A stretch of 64,000 nt of DNA from Nocardiopsis prasina DSM 43845 (GCF_000341265.1 NZ_ANAE01000105.1:1-64000); one strand, 5' to 3'. Positions 47,175-55,756 are shown, numbered from the stretch's first letter. Program-made: numbers and translations. The notes: generated by a model not told the origin, from the letters alone.

Positions 47175-49826
47175 TTGTCCAGTCAAACGGGAGCCGGGGC
47201 GCGCTGGACGCGCGCGCTCATCTCCCTCCTCGTCATCCTCGTCGCGTTCGGCGCGGCGTGGTTCATCCCACCGCGCCTGGGGCTCGACCTCAGCGGCGGT
47301 ACGCAGATCGTCCTGGAGACCCAGGACGGCACCGACGGCACGCAGGCCAACTCGGAGAACACCGACAAGGTCGTCGAGGTGCTGCGACAGCGCATCGACC
47401 GCCTCGGTGTGGCCGAGGCGACCATGTCCCGCTCCGGTGAGAACCGCATCATCGTCGAGCTCCCGGGCGTGCAGGACCCGGCGGAGGCCGCGCAGATCGT
47501 CGGCCAGACCGCCCAGCTGTCCTTCCACGAGGTCCTGGGCGTCGGCGACCAGGGTGGCCAGGGCGTGCAGGCCCCGGGCGGAGGCGGCGACTTCGCCAAC
47601 CCGCCCGCGGACGAGGCCCGCGCCCCCTCCGACGGCCAGGACGGCGCCCCCGAGGGCGGCGGCGAACTGCCGGAGGGCATGGAGGGCCTCGAAGGCATGG
47701 AGGGCCTGGAGGACATGCTCGGCGGCCAGGGCGGCATGCCCCAGGCCCCCGCGGGCCCCTCCGCGGAGAACCCCGAGGACGTCGCGCAGACCCTGCCCGA
47801 CGAGCAGGGCACCATGCTCCAGCTGGGTGAGACCTTCATCCAGGGCGACCGGGTCTCCACGGCCGACGCCGCGCTGGACAGCGCCAACCGCGCCCAGTGG
47901 GTCGTCAACGTCGGCTTCCGTGGCGAGGGCCGCGAGCAGTGGCGCGAACTGACCGGCAAGGCCGCCTGCTACAACGAGGGCGACCCCCGCCGCCGCGTGG
48001 CGATCGTGCTGGACGACCAGATCATCTCCGCTCCGCAGGTGTCCCCGGAGATCGGTTGCGAAGCCGGTATGTCCGGCGGTCAGACCACCATCAGCGGCAA
48101 CGACTTCACCAGCGAGAGCGCCGAAGAGCTGGCCGTGCTGATCGAGGGCGGCTCGCTGCCGCTTCCGGTCACCGAGGTCCAGCGCCAGACCGTGGGCCCG
48201 ACCCTCGGTGCCGCCGCCATCGAGGCCAGCGCCATCGCCGCGCTCCTCGGCATCGCCTTCACCGCCCTGTACATCACGGTGGTGTACCGGCTCGTGGGCT
48301 TCCTGGCCTCGATCGCGTTGGCGTTCTACACGCTGATCGCCTACGGAGCGCTGGTCGCCTTGGGGGCCACGTTGACCCTCCCGGGTCTGGCCGGTTTCGT
48401 GCTGGCGATCGGTATGGCCATCGACGCGAACGTGCTGATCTTCGAGCGCGCGCGTGAGGAGTACCAACGCCAACAGCGGACGTACGAGGCCAACAAGTCC
48501 GCGGGGATGAAGGACGCTGACTCCGAGGTCGCCAAGGCGGAGAGCGGCGCACTGGCCCGCCGTCGCCGCCGGGCCATCGCGCCCAACCTGGAGAAGGCGT
48601 TCGTCCAGGGCACGCAGAAGGCCTGGAGCGCGGTCCTCGACACCAACGTCACCACGTTCCTCGCCGCCGGTCTGCTGTTCTTCTTCGCCTCCGGCACCGT
48701 GCAGGGCTTCGGCGTCACGCTGAGCATCGGCACCATCGCCTCGATGATCTCCGCGCTGATCATCGCGCGCGTGTTCGTCGAGTGGGCCGTGCGGCGCGCG
48801 GTCATCAAGAAGCACCCGTCGATCACCGGTCTCGACCGCATCGGCCCGGTCCGCACCTGGCTGGTCGAGAAGAACCCGCAGCTCATGGACCACCGCCGGA
48901 CCGGTCTGATCGTCGCGGCGCTGATCGTGCTCGTCGCGATCGCCGCCCCGCTGGTCCGCGACACCAACCTGGGTGTCGAGTTCACCGGCGGCCGGGTCCT
49001 GGAGTACGAGATCACCGGCGACCAGACCCTCTCGGTCGACGAGGCCCGTTCGGTCATCTCCGGGCTGAACTTCCCGGGTTCGGACACCGCCGTGGTGCAG
49101 GAGTCCGGTAACGGCGACATCGCCGTGCGTACCGGCGACATCTCCGACGCCGAGGCCGCCACCATCGCCGACGCCCTCACCGAGGAGACCGGCGGCGTGG
49201 AGATGGTCAGCGACGAGCTGATCGGCCCGAGCATGGGCGACGAGCTGCGCAACCGGGCGCTGATCGCCCTGGGCGCGGCCCTGGCCCTCCAGATGATCTA
49301 CCTGGCCTGGCGTTTCCGCTGGTCCTTCGGTGTCTCCACCATGCTGTCGCTGGCCTTCAACATGGTGCTGGTCATCGGGCTGTTCATCTGGCTGGGCAAG
49401 CCGATCGACGGTGTCTTCCTCGCCGCGATCCTGAGTGTCATCGGCTTCACGGTCAACGACACGGTGGTGGTGTTCGACCGTGTCCGAGACGAATGGGCGA
49501 GGGACGAGAAGTCCTCGTTCAAGGAGATCGCCAACCGCGCGGTGCTCAACACCCTGCCGCGTACGGTCAACACGACCGTCGGCGCGTGGATCATCCTGGG
49601 CTTCCTCACCTTCCTCGGTGGGTCCTCGCTCCAGGACTTCTCCATCGCGATGCTGGTCGGTCTCACCACCGGTGTGGTCTCCACGGTGTTCGTCGCGGTG
49701 CCGATCGCCATCTGGCTCCAGAAGTGGGACAGGACACCCGCGCCGCACGTGCTGAAGGAGCGCAAGGCCAAGGAGAAGGTGGCCGCCAAGGCCGCCCGGG
49801 ACGCGGACGACGGTGCCGTCGTCTGA
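47175..49826 (+). CDS. secDF: Fused protein-export subunit SecDF
   Basis: 883 residues, SecD and SecF in one chain with about twelve membrane helices. The SecD half opens with ALISLLVILVAFGAAWF and DLSGGTQIVLETQDG, has the P1 head domain, and the helix cluster with AIGMAIDANVLIFERAREE. The SecF half has DTNLGVEFTGGRVLEYE and SVIGFTVNDTVVVFDRVRDE. The proton-motive-force-driven SecDF pulls secreted proteins across the membrane. Residues about 135-195 in the P1 head are a low-complexity insert (LPEGMEGLEGMEGLEDML). Start is TTG 47175 with GAGAGG 7 nt upstream. Confidence 0.93.
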   Translation: MSSQTGAGARWTRALISLLVILVAFGAAWFIPPRLGLDLSGGTQIVLETQDGTDGTQANSENTDKVVEVLRQRIDRLGVAEATMSRSGENRIIVELPGVQDPAEAAQIVGQTAQLSFHEVLGVGDQGGQGVQAPGGGGDFANPPADEARAPSDGQDGAPEGGGELPEGMEGLEGMEGLEDMLGGQGGMPQAPAGPSAENPEDVAQTLPDEQGTMLQLGETFIQGDRVSTADAALDSANRAQWVVNVGFRGEGREQWRELTGKAACYNEGDPRRRVAIVLDDQIISAPQVSPEIGCEAGMSGGQTTISGNDFTSESAEELAVLIEGGSLPLPVTEVQRQTVGPTLGAAAIEASAIAALLGIAFTALYITVVYRLVGFLASIALAFYTLIAYGALVALGATLTLPGLAGFVLAIGMAIDANVLIFERAREEYQRQQRTYEANKSAGMKDADSEVAKAESGALARRRRRAIAPNLEKAFVQGTQKAWSAVLDTNVTTFLAAGLLFFFASGTVQGFGVTLSIGTIASMISALIIARVFVEWAVRRAVIKKHPSITGLDRIGPVRTWLVEKNPQLMDHRRTGLIVAALIVLVAIAAPLVRDTNLGVEFTGGRVLEYEITGDQTLSVDEARSVISGLNFPGSDTAVVQESGNGDIAVRTGDISDAEAATIADALTEETGGVEMVSDELIGPSMGDELRNRALIALGAALALQMIYLAWRFRWSFGVSTMLSLAFNMVLVIGLFIWLGKPIDGVFLAAILSVIGFTVNDTVVVFDRVRDEWARDEKSSFKEIANRAVLNTLPRTVNTTVGAWIILGFLTFLGGSSLQDFSIAMLVGLTTGVVSTVFVAVPIAIWLQKWDRTPAPHVLKERKAKEKVAAKAARDADDGAVV

Positions 49827-49843
49827 TCCCGGCCTCCGGCAGA

Positions 49844-49888
49844 GGAGGGGCCCCGGTCCGCGCACACCGCGCGGGCCGGGGCCCCTCC
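49844..49888. terminator. Bidirectional terminator after secDF
   Basis: GGAGGGGCCCCGG (49844-49856) pairs perfectly with 49876-49888, loop 19 nt, between convergent stops of secDF and the AIM24 gene. Confidence 0.8.
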
Positions 49889-49908
49889 CCGTTTCCGGGG
49901 GCGCTCCG

Positions 49909-50568
49909 TCAGGCCTGCGTGGGGGCGGGAGCGCCCTCGGAGGCCTGCACCAGCACGAAGCCCTGACCCTCCAGGGAGAGTTGGAAGGCCTCGCCGCTGC
50001 CGCGACCGATGATGGCGCCCGCCCTGACGGTGCTCCGGATACCGGCACGGAGCGTGCTCGACCACGCCACGGCCGCGTCGGTGTCGACGAAGGTGGGTTG
50101 GTCGACGTTGAGCAGTACGGGCGTCCCGTGGCAGGCGACCGCCACGCGGCCGTGCCCGGTGAACACGGTGTTGAACAGGCCCCCGGCCGCCATTCCGGCG
50201 CCCTGGACACGGCGGATGTCCCATTCGAGGCCCGGCTCGAAGGCGAGCACGTTCTCCCCGCTGACCGTGATGGAGTCGCCCTCCAGGTCGATCAGGTGGA
50301 CGTCCCATGCGTCCCTGGCCAGGAACACGTCGCCCTGCCCGGAGACGCGCATCAGCGGCAGGCCCTCACCGGTGAAGGCCTTCTTGAAGAACTTCCCGAC
50401 GCTGCCGGAGCCCTGGTAGGCGAAGTCGATGTTGCCCTGGTAGGCGACCATGGAGCCCTGCCGGGCGAGGAACTCGCCGTTCAGGCCCACCCTCAGCATC
50501 TTGTGGTTCTGTAGGTGCATGCCCGGACGCTGGGTCTCCTGGGCCTGCTGGAAGAGCTCGCTGCGCAT
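49909..50568 (-). CDS. AIM24-family protein
   Basis: 219 residues, beta-rich. The family pattern is clear: LRVGLNGEFLARQGSMVAYQG, FKKAFTGEGLPLMRVSGQG and GLFNTVFTGHGRVAVACHG with repeated Gly turns. It resembles the bacterial AIM24/TRAP-like proteins of unknown function, some of which accompany tellurite/stress genes. No signal peptide. ATG 50568 with GGATCC-rich upstream sequence and GAGGA about 8 nt before it. Alone between secDF and rsmI. Confidence 0.88.
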   Translation of the reverse strand: MRSELFQQAQETQRPGMHLQNHKMLRVGLNGEFLARQGSMVAYQGNIDFAYQGSGSVGKFFKKAFTGEGLPLMRVSGQGDVFLARDAWDVHLIDLEGDSITVSGENVLAFEPGLEWDIRRVQGAGMAAGGLFNTVFTGHGRVAVACHGTPVLLNVDQPTFVDTDAAVAWSSTLRAGIRSTVRAGAIIGRGSGEAFQLSLEGQGFVLVQASEGAPAPTQA

Positions 50569-50649
50569 GGTCGGATCCTCGTTCCTGTCGCCGTTACTGC
50601 CAGGTTCGACGCCGCCCGCCCGAAAAGGTTCCGGAAGGCGACGCGGGTC

Positions 50650-51525
50650 TCACTCAGCCTCGACGACCCCGTGGACCAGGTCGTACACGCGGCGCTTGGG
50701 CACGCCGGTCTCCTTGGCGACCCGGGTGATCGCCTCCTTGCGGCGCACACCCTCCTCCTCCAGGACCGCCACGGCCTCCACCAGGTCGGTGTCGCTGGTG
50801 CGCTCCGCCCGGGGCCGGGCGCCCTCCACGACCACGGAGATCTCGCCCCGCACCCCCTCCGCCGCCCACGCGGCCAACTCCCCGAGGCCACCCCGGCGCA
50901 CCTCCTCGTAGGTCTTGGTGAGCTCACGGCACACCGCCGCGCGGCGGTCCGCGCCGAAGGCCCCGGACATCGCCTCCAGGGTGGCGGCGATGCGGTGCGG
51001 GCTCTCGAAGAACACCATCGTGCGGCGCTCTTCGGCCAGTTCGCTGAGATACCCCTTCAGGCCCTTGCGCGGCGGGAAGCCCTCGAAGCAGAATCGGTCG
51101 GTGGGCAGCCCGGACACCACCAGGGCCGTGGTCACCGCGGACGGACCCGGAATGGCGGTGACCGGAATCCCCTCGTCGGCGCAGGCGGCTGCCAGGCGGT
51201 ATCCGGGGTCGGACACCCCGGGCATCCCGGCGTCGGTGACGACCAGCACCTCCTCTCCACGGCGGAGGTCGGCGAGGAGTTCCTCGCCCCGGCGGCTCTC
51301 GTTCTGGTCGTAGTAGGAGACGATCCGGGCACCGGTCGCCCCGCCCAACCGAATACCGGTACGGGAGGCGAACTGCCTCAGGCGACGGGTGTCCTCGGCC
51401 GCGATCACGCGTGCCTCCTCGAGCGCGTGGAGGAGTCGGGGCGGCGCGTCCTCCTGGTTTCCGATGGGAAGACCCGCCAGTACGAGCCTCCCGACTCGCC
51501 GCGTCCCGTCAACGACCTCAACCAC
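50650..51525 (-). CDS. rsmI: 16S rRNA (cytidine1402-2'-O)-methyltransferase RsmI
   Basis: 291 residues. Tetrapyrrole-methylase-like fold with the start GRLVLAGLPIGNQEDAPPR and the motifs EDTRRLRQFA, VTDAGMPGVSDPG, IPGPSAVTTALVVSGLP and FFESPHRI, which are diagnostic of RsmI. It methylates C1402 of the decoding centre. The first Met is followed by an ordinary N-terminus. It diverges from the pmt gene (111 bp), the common actinobacterial arrangement. Confidence 0.96.
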   Translation of the reverse strand: MVEVVDGTRRVGRLVLAGLPIGNQEDAPPRLLHALEEARVIAAEDTRRLRQFASRTGIRLGGATGARIVSYYDQNESRRGEELLADLRRGEEVLVVTDAGMPGVSDPGYRLAAACADEGIPVTAIPGPSAVTTALVVSGLPTDRFCFEGFPPRKGLKGYLSELAEERRTMVFFESPHRIAATLEAMSGAFGADRRAAVCRELTKTYEEVRRGGLGELAAWAAEGVRGEISVVVEGARPRAERTSDTDLVEAVAVLEEEGVRRKEAITRVAKETGVPKRRVYDLVHGVVEAE

Positions 51526-51636
51526 TGTGATCCCCGTTCTGTCGCGCTACGGTTGGCTCTATCGCGCCACCCGAAACCCGGTTTCGCGGCCCGTCCGCAA
51601 CGGACCCCCATCTCTGACCCCAACCTACGAGCCGAG

Positions 51637-53274
51637 ATGACCAGCACCGCACTTCACAGCGAGGTACCGCCCTCGAACCCCCCGGCCGCGGCCCAGCCGC
51701 CCACGCTCCGTTCCCGTTTCTCGCCCCGCCTGCCCAGCCCGTGGTGGCTGGGGTGGCTGGGCGCCCTCGTCGTCGCGGGCTTCGCGGGGGCGCTGAGGTT
51801 CTTCAACCTCGGCCAGCCCGACCGCATCTACTTCGACGAGACCTACTACGCCACGGACGCCCACGCCCTCTGGGAGTTCGGGTACGAGCACGACGCGCTG
51901 GACCACTCCGACGACCTGCTGAGCCAGGGGGACGCGAACATCTGGACCGGCGGGGGCGACTTCATCGTCCATCCGCCGGTCGGCAAGTGGATGATCGCGC
52001 TCGGTGACTGGCTGTACTCGATCATGCCGTTCGGCTCGGCCGTGACCCCCGAGGGCTGGCGGGTGGCCTCGGCCGTGGCCGGGGTCCTCTCGGTGCTCAT
52101 CCTGGTACGGCTCGCCACCCGGATGACCCGCTCGGTGCTGCTCGGCTGCACGGCCGGGCTCATCATGGCGCTGGACGGCCTGCACTTCACGCTCAGCCGC
52201 ATCGCCATGGTGGACATCTTCCTCACCCTGTGGATCCTGGCCGGGTTCGCCTGCCTGGTGATCGACCGGGACCGGACACGGGAGCGGCTGGCCCGGATCG
52301 CGGAGGCCGGTGCCGACGTCACCGCGGTGGGCTGGCTGGGGATGCGCTGGTGGCGCCTGGCAGCGGGATTGTGTTTCGGCCTGGCGATCGGCACCAAGTG
52401 GTCCGCTCTGTTCTTCGTGGCCGCCTTCGGCCTGCTCACCGTCGCCTGGGACTACGGGGCTCGGCGCAGTGCCGGTCAGCGGCGTCCGCTGGGCCGGTGG
52501 TTCGGCTTCGACGCCGTCCCGGCGTTCGTGCAGACCGTGGTGGTGGCGGGTGTCGTCTACCTCGTCTCGTGGTCGGGCTGGCTCCTCACCCGGGGCGGCT
52601 ACAACAGGGACTTCGCGGAGGGCCTGGTCCCCGGCTGGGTTCCGGGGTTCCTGCGCACGCCGCTGGAGGCCCTGTGGAGCCTGTGGGACTACCACGGCCG
52701 CATGATGAACTTCCACTCCAACCTGAGCAGCGACCACTCCTACATCTCGGCGCCGTGGGAGTGGCTGGTCATGCGCACCCCGGTGCTGTTCCACTACAAC
52801 GGCCAGGCCGTGGGGTGCGACACCGGGAACTGCGTGACCTCGGTGGTCTCCATCGGCACCCCGGTCGTCTGGTGGCTCAGCATCATCGCCGTGACCGTGA
52901 TGTTCGGCTGGTGGATCACCTTCCGGGACTGGCGCGCGGGCGCGGTGCTCCTCGCGGTCGCCGCCGGCTGGCTGCCGTGGTTCGCCTACCCCGAACGCCC
53001 CATGTTCCTCTTCTACGCGCTGCCGATCCTGCCCTTCCTGATCCTAGCGATCGTGCTGGCGCTGGGACTCGTGATGGGCGCTGGCGAGGACAGTCCCCGG
53101 TTCGCCCCGTACCTGCGGGCGCTGGGCGGGGTGGTCTTCGGTGTGGTGGTCCTGCTGATCATCGCCCACTTCGCCTATCTGTATCCGGTCTTGTCCGCCT
53201 ATCCGATACCTGAGGAGACCTGGCGCGACCGACTCTGGTTCGACGTGTGGGTCTACGGCAGGGACGCTTCCTGA
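51637..53274 (+). CDS. pmt: Polyprenol-phosphate-mannose-dependent protein O-mannosyltransferase
   Basis: 545 residues and about eleven membrane helices. GT39 hallmarks: RIYFDETYYATDAHAL (acidic catalytic pair Asp-Glu in the first external loop), VHPPVGKWMIALGDWLY, and DGLHFTLSRIAMVDIF. The enzyme transfers mannose from polyprenyl phosphate to Ser/Thr of secreted proteins. The C-terminal loop contains HSYISAPWEW. The ATG has no strong ribosome site. A GAAA-loop terminator follows directly. Confidence 0.94.
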   Translation: MTSTALHSEVPPSNPPAAAQPPTLRSRFSPRLPSPWWLGWLGALVVAGFAGALRFFNLGQPDRIYFDETYYATDAHALWEFGYEHDALDHSDDLLSQGDANIWTGGGDFIVHPPVGKWMIALGDWLYSIMPFGSAVTPEGWRVASAVAGVLSVLILVRLATRMTRSVLLGCTAGLIMALDGLHFTLSRIAMVDIFLTLWILAGFACLVIDRDRTRERLARIAEAGADVTAVGWLGMRWWRLAAGLCFGLAIGTKWSALFFVAAFGLLTVAWDYGARRSAGQRRPLGRWFGFDAVPAFVQTVVVAGVVYLVSWSGWLLTRGGYNRDFAEGLVPGWVPGFLRTPLEALWSLWDYHGRMMNFHSNLSSDHSYISAPWEWLVMRTPVLFHYNGQAVGCDTGNCVTSVVSIGTPVVWWLSIIAVTVMFGWWITFRDWRAGAVLLAVAAGWLPWFAYPERPMFLFYALPILPFLILAIVLALGLVMGAGEDSPRFAPYLRALGGVVFGVVVLLIIAHFAYLYPVLSAYPIPEETWRDRLWFDVWVYGRDAS

Positions 53275-53279
53275 CACTC

Positions 53280-53309
53280 TCCGGGGAACGGTGAAAACCG
53301 TTCCCCGGA
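53280..53309 (+). terminator. Terminator after pmt with GAAA tetraloop
   Basis: TCCGGGGAACGGT (53280-53292) and its exact complement (53297-53309) close a GAAA loop (53293-53296), a 13-bp perfect stem. The GNRA loop should make it very stable. Confidence 0.85.
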
Positions 53310-53592
53310 ACACATCTCCATTAGTGGCAGAAGGGCAGGAAAGCAACAGTTTCGAGTTGCCGAAAGAGGACACTCCGGAATCGCGGATTCGCGCCGGAAA
53401 AGCCTCGGCAAAGCCCCACTCCCCCTGGTACTGTCTGCAACTGGTTGCTGTTGTTGTTTCCATGGATGCCCGAGGCGCCTCGCGGAACTGCACGTGGGCG
53501 CTCGTCGATTCGGGATTACCGTTCGTCGGCTGGCGCCCGGCGACCCGGGACCAGCAGGGTGCGGTCCCGCCGTAGTCCCCAAGGGAGAGCAC
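53310..53592 (+). other. Long leader region of the cold-shock gene
   Basis: About 283 bp, AT-richer than average. A promoter candidate is TCGGCA (near 53407) and TACTGT (near 53431) spaced 18 bp, which would leave a leader of over 150 nt before the ATG, as in cspA-type genes whose leader senses temperature. GTTGCTGTTGTTGTT follows. No gene inside. Confidence 0.4.
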
Positions 53593-53796
53593 ATGGCTCA
53601 GGGCACCGTGAAGTGGTTCAACTCTGAGAAGGGTTTCGGGTTCATCGCCGTCGAGGGTGGTCAGCCCGACGTGTTCGTGCACTACTCGGCGATCGCGGGT
53701 ACCGGCTTCCGGAACCTGGAAGAGGACCAGAAGGTCGAGTTCGACATCATCCAGGGCCCGAAGGGCCCGCAGGCGGCGGACGTTCGCGCGGTCTGA
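53593..53796 (+). CDS. Cold-shock-domain RNA-binding protein
   Basis: 67 residues, the standard CspA size. RNA-binding motifs are [11 protein letters not shown] (RNP1) and VFVHYSAI (RNP2), preceded by [10 protein letters not shown]. It binds single-stranded nucleic acid and acts as an RNA chaperone. A good ribosome site GGGAGAG lies 7 nt before the ATG. Upstream leader is long and terminated downstream by a hairpin. Confidence 0.96.
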   Translation: MAQGTVKWFNSEKGFGFIAVEGGQPDVFVHYSAIAGTGFRNLEEDQKVEFDIIQGPKGPQAADVRAV

Positions 53797-53815
53797 CCGT
53801 CACACGTGCGTCTTC

Positions 53816-53846
53816 CCAGCCCTCCGCTCGGTGAGCGGGGGGCTGG
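53816..53846 (+). terminator. Terminator after the cold-shock gene
   Basis: 14-bp stem CCAGCCCTCCGCTC (53816-53829) with 53833-53846, one T-G wobble, GGT loop, 20 bp past the stop. Confidence 0.75.
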
Positions 53847-53998
53847 ACCGCTTTCGGGCGGCGGACCGGGGGCCCGCCGGGTGGTCGGGAGGTCCGCGCC
53901 GCGCCGATCCCCAACAAGGGGGTACGCGGTTACCCAAGCCCGGCGATACCGGTTAACCTGCTTGAAGCCGGTAGGTACACCAGGAGCGAGGACTGAAC

Positions 53999-54310
53999 AT
54001 GTTCGGCATCAGTGGGGCAGAGTTCGTCATCCTGCTGCTGATCGCGCTGCTGATCTTCGGCCCCGACCAGCTCCCCAAGGCCGCCCAGCAGGTCGGCCGG
54101 GTCCTGCGCCAGCTCCGTACCATGGCCAACTCCGCCTCCAACGACATCAAGGAGGGGCTCGGCCCGGAGTACAAGGACTTCGACGTCCAGGACCTCAACC
54201 CCAAGCGCTTCATCCAGAAGCACTTCTGGGAGGAAGAGGAGGAGGCGGAGCGCAGGCCCGCCTCCCAGCTCAACGGCAAGCGCCCGCCCTTCGACGACGA
54301 GGCCACGTAG
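53999..54310 (+). CDS. tatB: Twin-arginine translocase subunit TatB
   Basis: 103 residues. A single N-terminal membrane helix (about 8-20, FVILLLIALLIFG) leads into GPDQLPKAAQQVGRVLRQLR, the amphipathic helix of TatB. The later ELGPEYKDFD-like GLGPEYKDFDVQDLNPKRFI is a TatB, not TatA, signature in actinobacteria. It serves export of folded proteins such as the Tat-type carbonic anhydrase at 37.8 kb. An AGGAG-like site (AGGAGCGAGG) lies about 10 nt upstream of the ATG. Confidence 0.93.
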   Translation: MFGISGAEFVILLLIALLIFGPDQLPKAAQQVGRVLRQLRTMANSASNDIKEGLGPEYKDFDVQDLNPKRFIQKHFWEEEEEAERRPASQLNGKRPPFDDEAT

Positions 54311-54329
54311 CGCTCCTGCCGTCGGCCCC

Positions 54330-54866
54330 TCAGCCGACGAGCATCAGGAAGAACGATCCCAGGGCGAGCAGCACCACCCCCCCGATGATGATCGCGGGCG
54401 AGCCCAGGAGCACGATCAGCACCTCCGCCGTCACGGCACCGCCCAGCGCTGCGGCGATCCACGGCCACCGGGGTCGGGGCGCCCAGTCGTGACGCCGCTC
54501 GCGGGCCGTCGCGACCAGGAACGCCAGCCCGATCAGGAGCCAGAAGCCCAGGTGGGCGGCGATGCGCACCCCCGGATCGACGTAGTCGGCCATGCCGCCG
54601 ACGATCATGACGTAGAAGACGGTGCCGGTGGCCAGGCGCCAGAATCCCCGGCTCCGTTCCACCGGGATGACCTTGCTCCTGGCCGGGGTGGTGCGTCGGA
54701 ACCGTTCGGCGGCGACCGGTGGTTCGTGCTCCCCCGGTCTCGGTTCCGGCCGGGGCGCGGCTCGGCGCGGCGCCTGTTCGGATTCGGTGGGGCGGACGTA
54801 CCCGCCCTGCGGTTCTGGTTCCTCTGGCTGCTGGTATCCGCCTGGGTACTGGGGGGAGTCGGACAC
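54330..54866 (-). CDS. Membrane protein with Pro-rich N-terminus
   Basis: 178 residues. The first 70 are hydrophilic and rich in Pro, Glu and Arg (GYQQPEEPEPQGG); four hydrophobic segments follow (around RLATGTVFYVMIVGGM, IAAHLGFWLLIGLAFLVA, WIAAALGGAVTAEVLIVLL and IIIGGVVLLALGSFFLML). No transporter motif is visible and no family is recognised. It converges with tatB, 19 bp away. It lies 230 bp downstream of the Trp-rich short ORF on the same strand, so it may be the gene controlled there, but its role gives no hint of tryptophan metabolism. Confidence 0.78.
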   Translation of the reverse strand: MSDSPQYPGGYQQPEEPEPQGGYVRPTESEQAPRRAAPRPEPRPGEHEPPVAAERFRRTTPARSKVIPVERSRGFWRLATGTVFYVMIVGGMADYVDPGVRIAAHLGFWLLIGLAFLVATARERRHDWAPRPRWPWIAAALGGAVTAEVLIVLLGSPAIIIGGVVLLALGSFFLMLVG

Positions 54867-55025
54867 GGAGGTTCCGCCCCTTCACGGTCGGTCCGGACCT
54901 GACTGTCCTGTTGTCGTACCGGGCTCCTACCCGTTGCGGTCGGGGGTCGAATCCCCCTTCCGGAGTCGGTCGCCCGCGGGGCGGCCGCCCCGCACCGCGA
55001 ACGCACCCGTTCCGGGCACGCGAAA

Positions 55026-55055
55026 GGGGCCAGCCGACGCGGTCGGACAGGCCCC
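55026..55055 (-). terminator. Intrinsic terminator downstream of a Trp-rich short ORF (attenuator candidate)
   Basis: On the minus strand GGGGCC-TGT-CCGAC-CGC-GTCGG-CT-GGCCCC forms a two-part 11-bp stem with an internal bulge, followed by TTT. It begins 41 nt after the short ORF stop. A smaller hairpin AGTTC..GAACT (55066-55081) lies between. Confidence 0.7.
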
Positions 55056-55096
55056 CGTACACGTGAGTTCCCGAGAGAACTTTCAGCGTCTGCTGG

Positions 55097-55150
55097 TTAC
55101 CACCAGCTCCAGCCGTTGCTCTTGCGAGAGGCCTTCGCGTGCATGGTCAT
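55097..55150 (-). CDS. 17-residue Trp-rich leader-like peptide
   Basis: ATG 55150 to TAA 55097 encodes MTMHAKASRKSNGWSWW. Three Trp codons in four positions end the peptide just before the stop. The ribosome site AAAGGTGG lies 5 nt before the ATG. On the minus strand the terminal Trp codons and stop are inside a perfect hairpin GCTGGT-GGTA-ACCAGC (55107-55092). This is the architecture of a tryptophan-attenuation leader, of which trp leaders with terminal WWW codons are known in Streptomyces; here the downstream gene is an unrelated membrane protein. It could be a stand-alone peptide. Confidence 0.6.
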   Translation of the reverse strand: MTMHAKASRKSNGWSWW

Positions 55151-55170
55151 GGCATCCACCTTTCCATCGA

Positions 55171-55690
55171 TGTCTCCGGCCCATCCCGCAACCAAGATGT
55201 CCCATCCGGACGGGCTTCACAAGACCCATGCTCGAATAATCGTCATTCCGTGGTCAGCCCTCGACCGAAGATTGCAGCAGCGGCACAGGAAAGCCCAACG
55301 AAGTCACTGTCGTCGCAGTTCAGACGAGTTCCCTTTGCCCCATGCCAAACGGACCCTCCCCGATGACCTGCAAAGACAAGACCGGCGCGGGGCAAAATCC
55401 CCGAGGGTGAACATAACAGAGTGTGATGGTATCGCTATTGTGGTTTGGACGCTGGGAAACCGCACAATCGGCCACGTCGGGGCGGGTCCCGTCGCGGCAA
55501 CGCGTACCAGTAGGGGGACAAGCCGGAAGAAAACAGCACAGAACATGGCTTCCAGGGCGTATCACCAGAAGACGGACGATCACGCTTCGTGTTGGAAGCG
55601 GAACGCGCCTCCCCATGGAAGACGGTCCCGCCCCACGCGCCGGGACCGGGTTTCGGCCATTCACTAACGGCAGTATTCTCCGCCGATTTA
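55171..55690. other. Low-GC gene-poor stretch
   Basis: GC falls to about 55-58% in the lines I counted (33 of 60 at 55381-55440, 35 of 60 at 55201-55260). The open frames present (plus 55116-55667; minus 55320-55664) lack ribosome sites, recognisable products and third-base bias. A TTGTGA-N17-CATCTT element near 55200-55225 (minus) could be the promoter for the Trp-rich ORF. Possibly a decayed insertion. Confidence 0.5.
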
Positions 55691-55693
55691 CGC

Positions 55694-55748
55694 CGTGAAC
55701 GGCTCCCCCGTCCGCACCGGGGCCGGAGGCCGTTCACGACCGGAAAAG
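55694..55748 (-). terminator. Terminator after the small membrane-protein gene
   Basis: CGTGAACGGC (55694-55703) pairs with GCCGTTCACG (55739-55748), extendable by TCC/GGA with a bulge; long internal part. 8 bp past the stop on the minus strand. Confidence 0.6.
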
Positions 55749-55756
55749 GTGGGGCC

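Noticed and set aside
46818..50210. 1130-codon minus-strand frame across secDF
   Set aside because: Overlaps secDF, the hypothetical gene before it and the AIM24 gene in opposite sense; composition is shadow-like and there is no ribosome site.
54978..54991. 14-bp palindrome GGGGCGGCCGCCCC as a second attenuator
   Set aside because: Too short, no loop and no U-tract; only the stem at 55026-55055 looks like a terminator.
55116..55667. Plus-strand frame of 183 codons in the AT-rich stretch
   Set aside because: It crosses the Trp-rich short ORF on the opposite strand, has no ribosome site and reads as basic low-information sequence.
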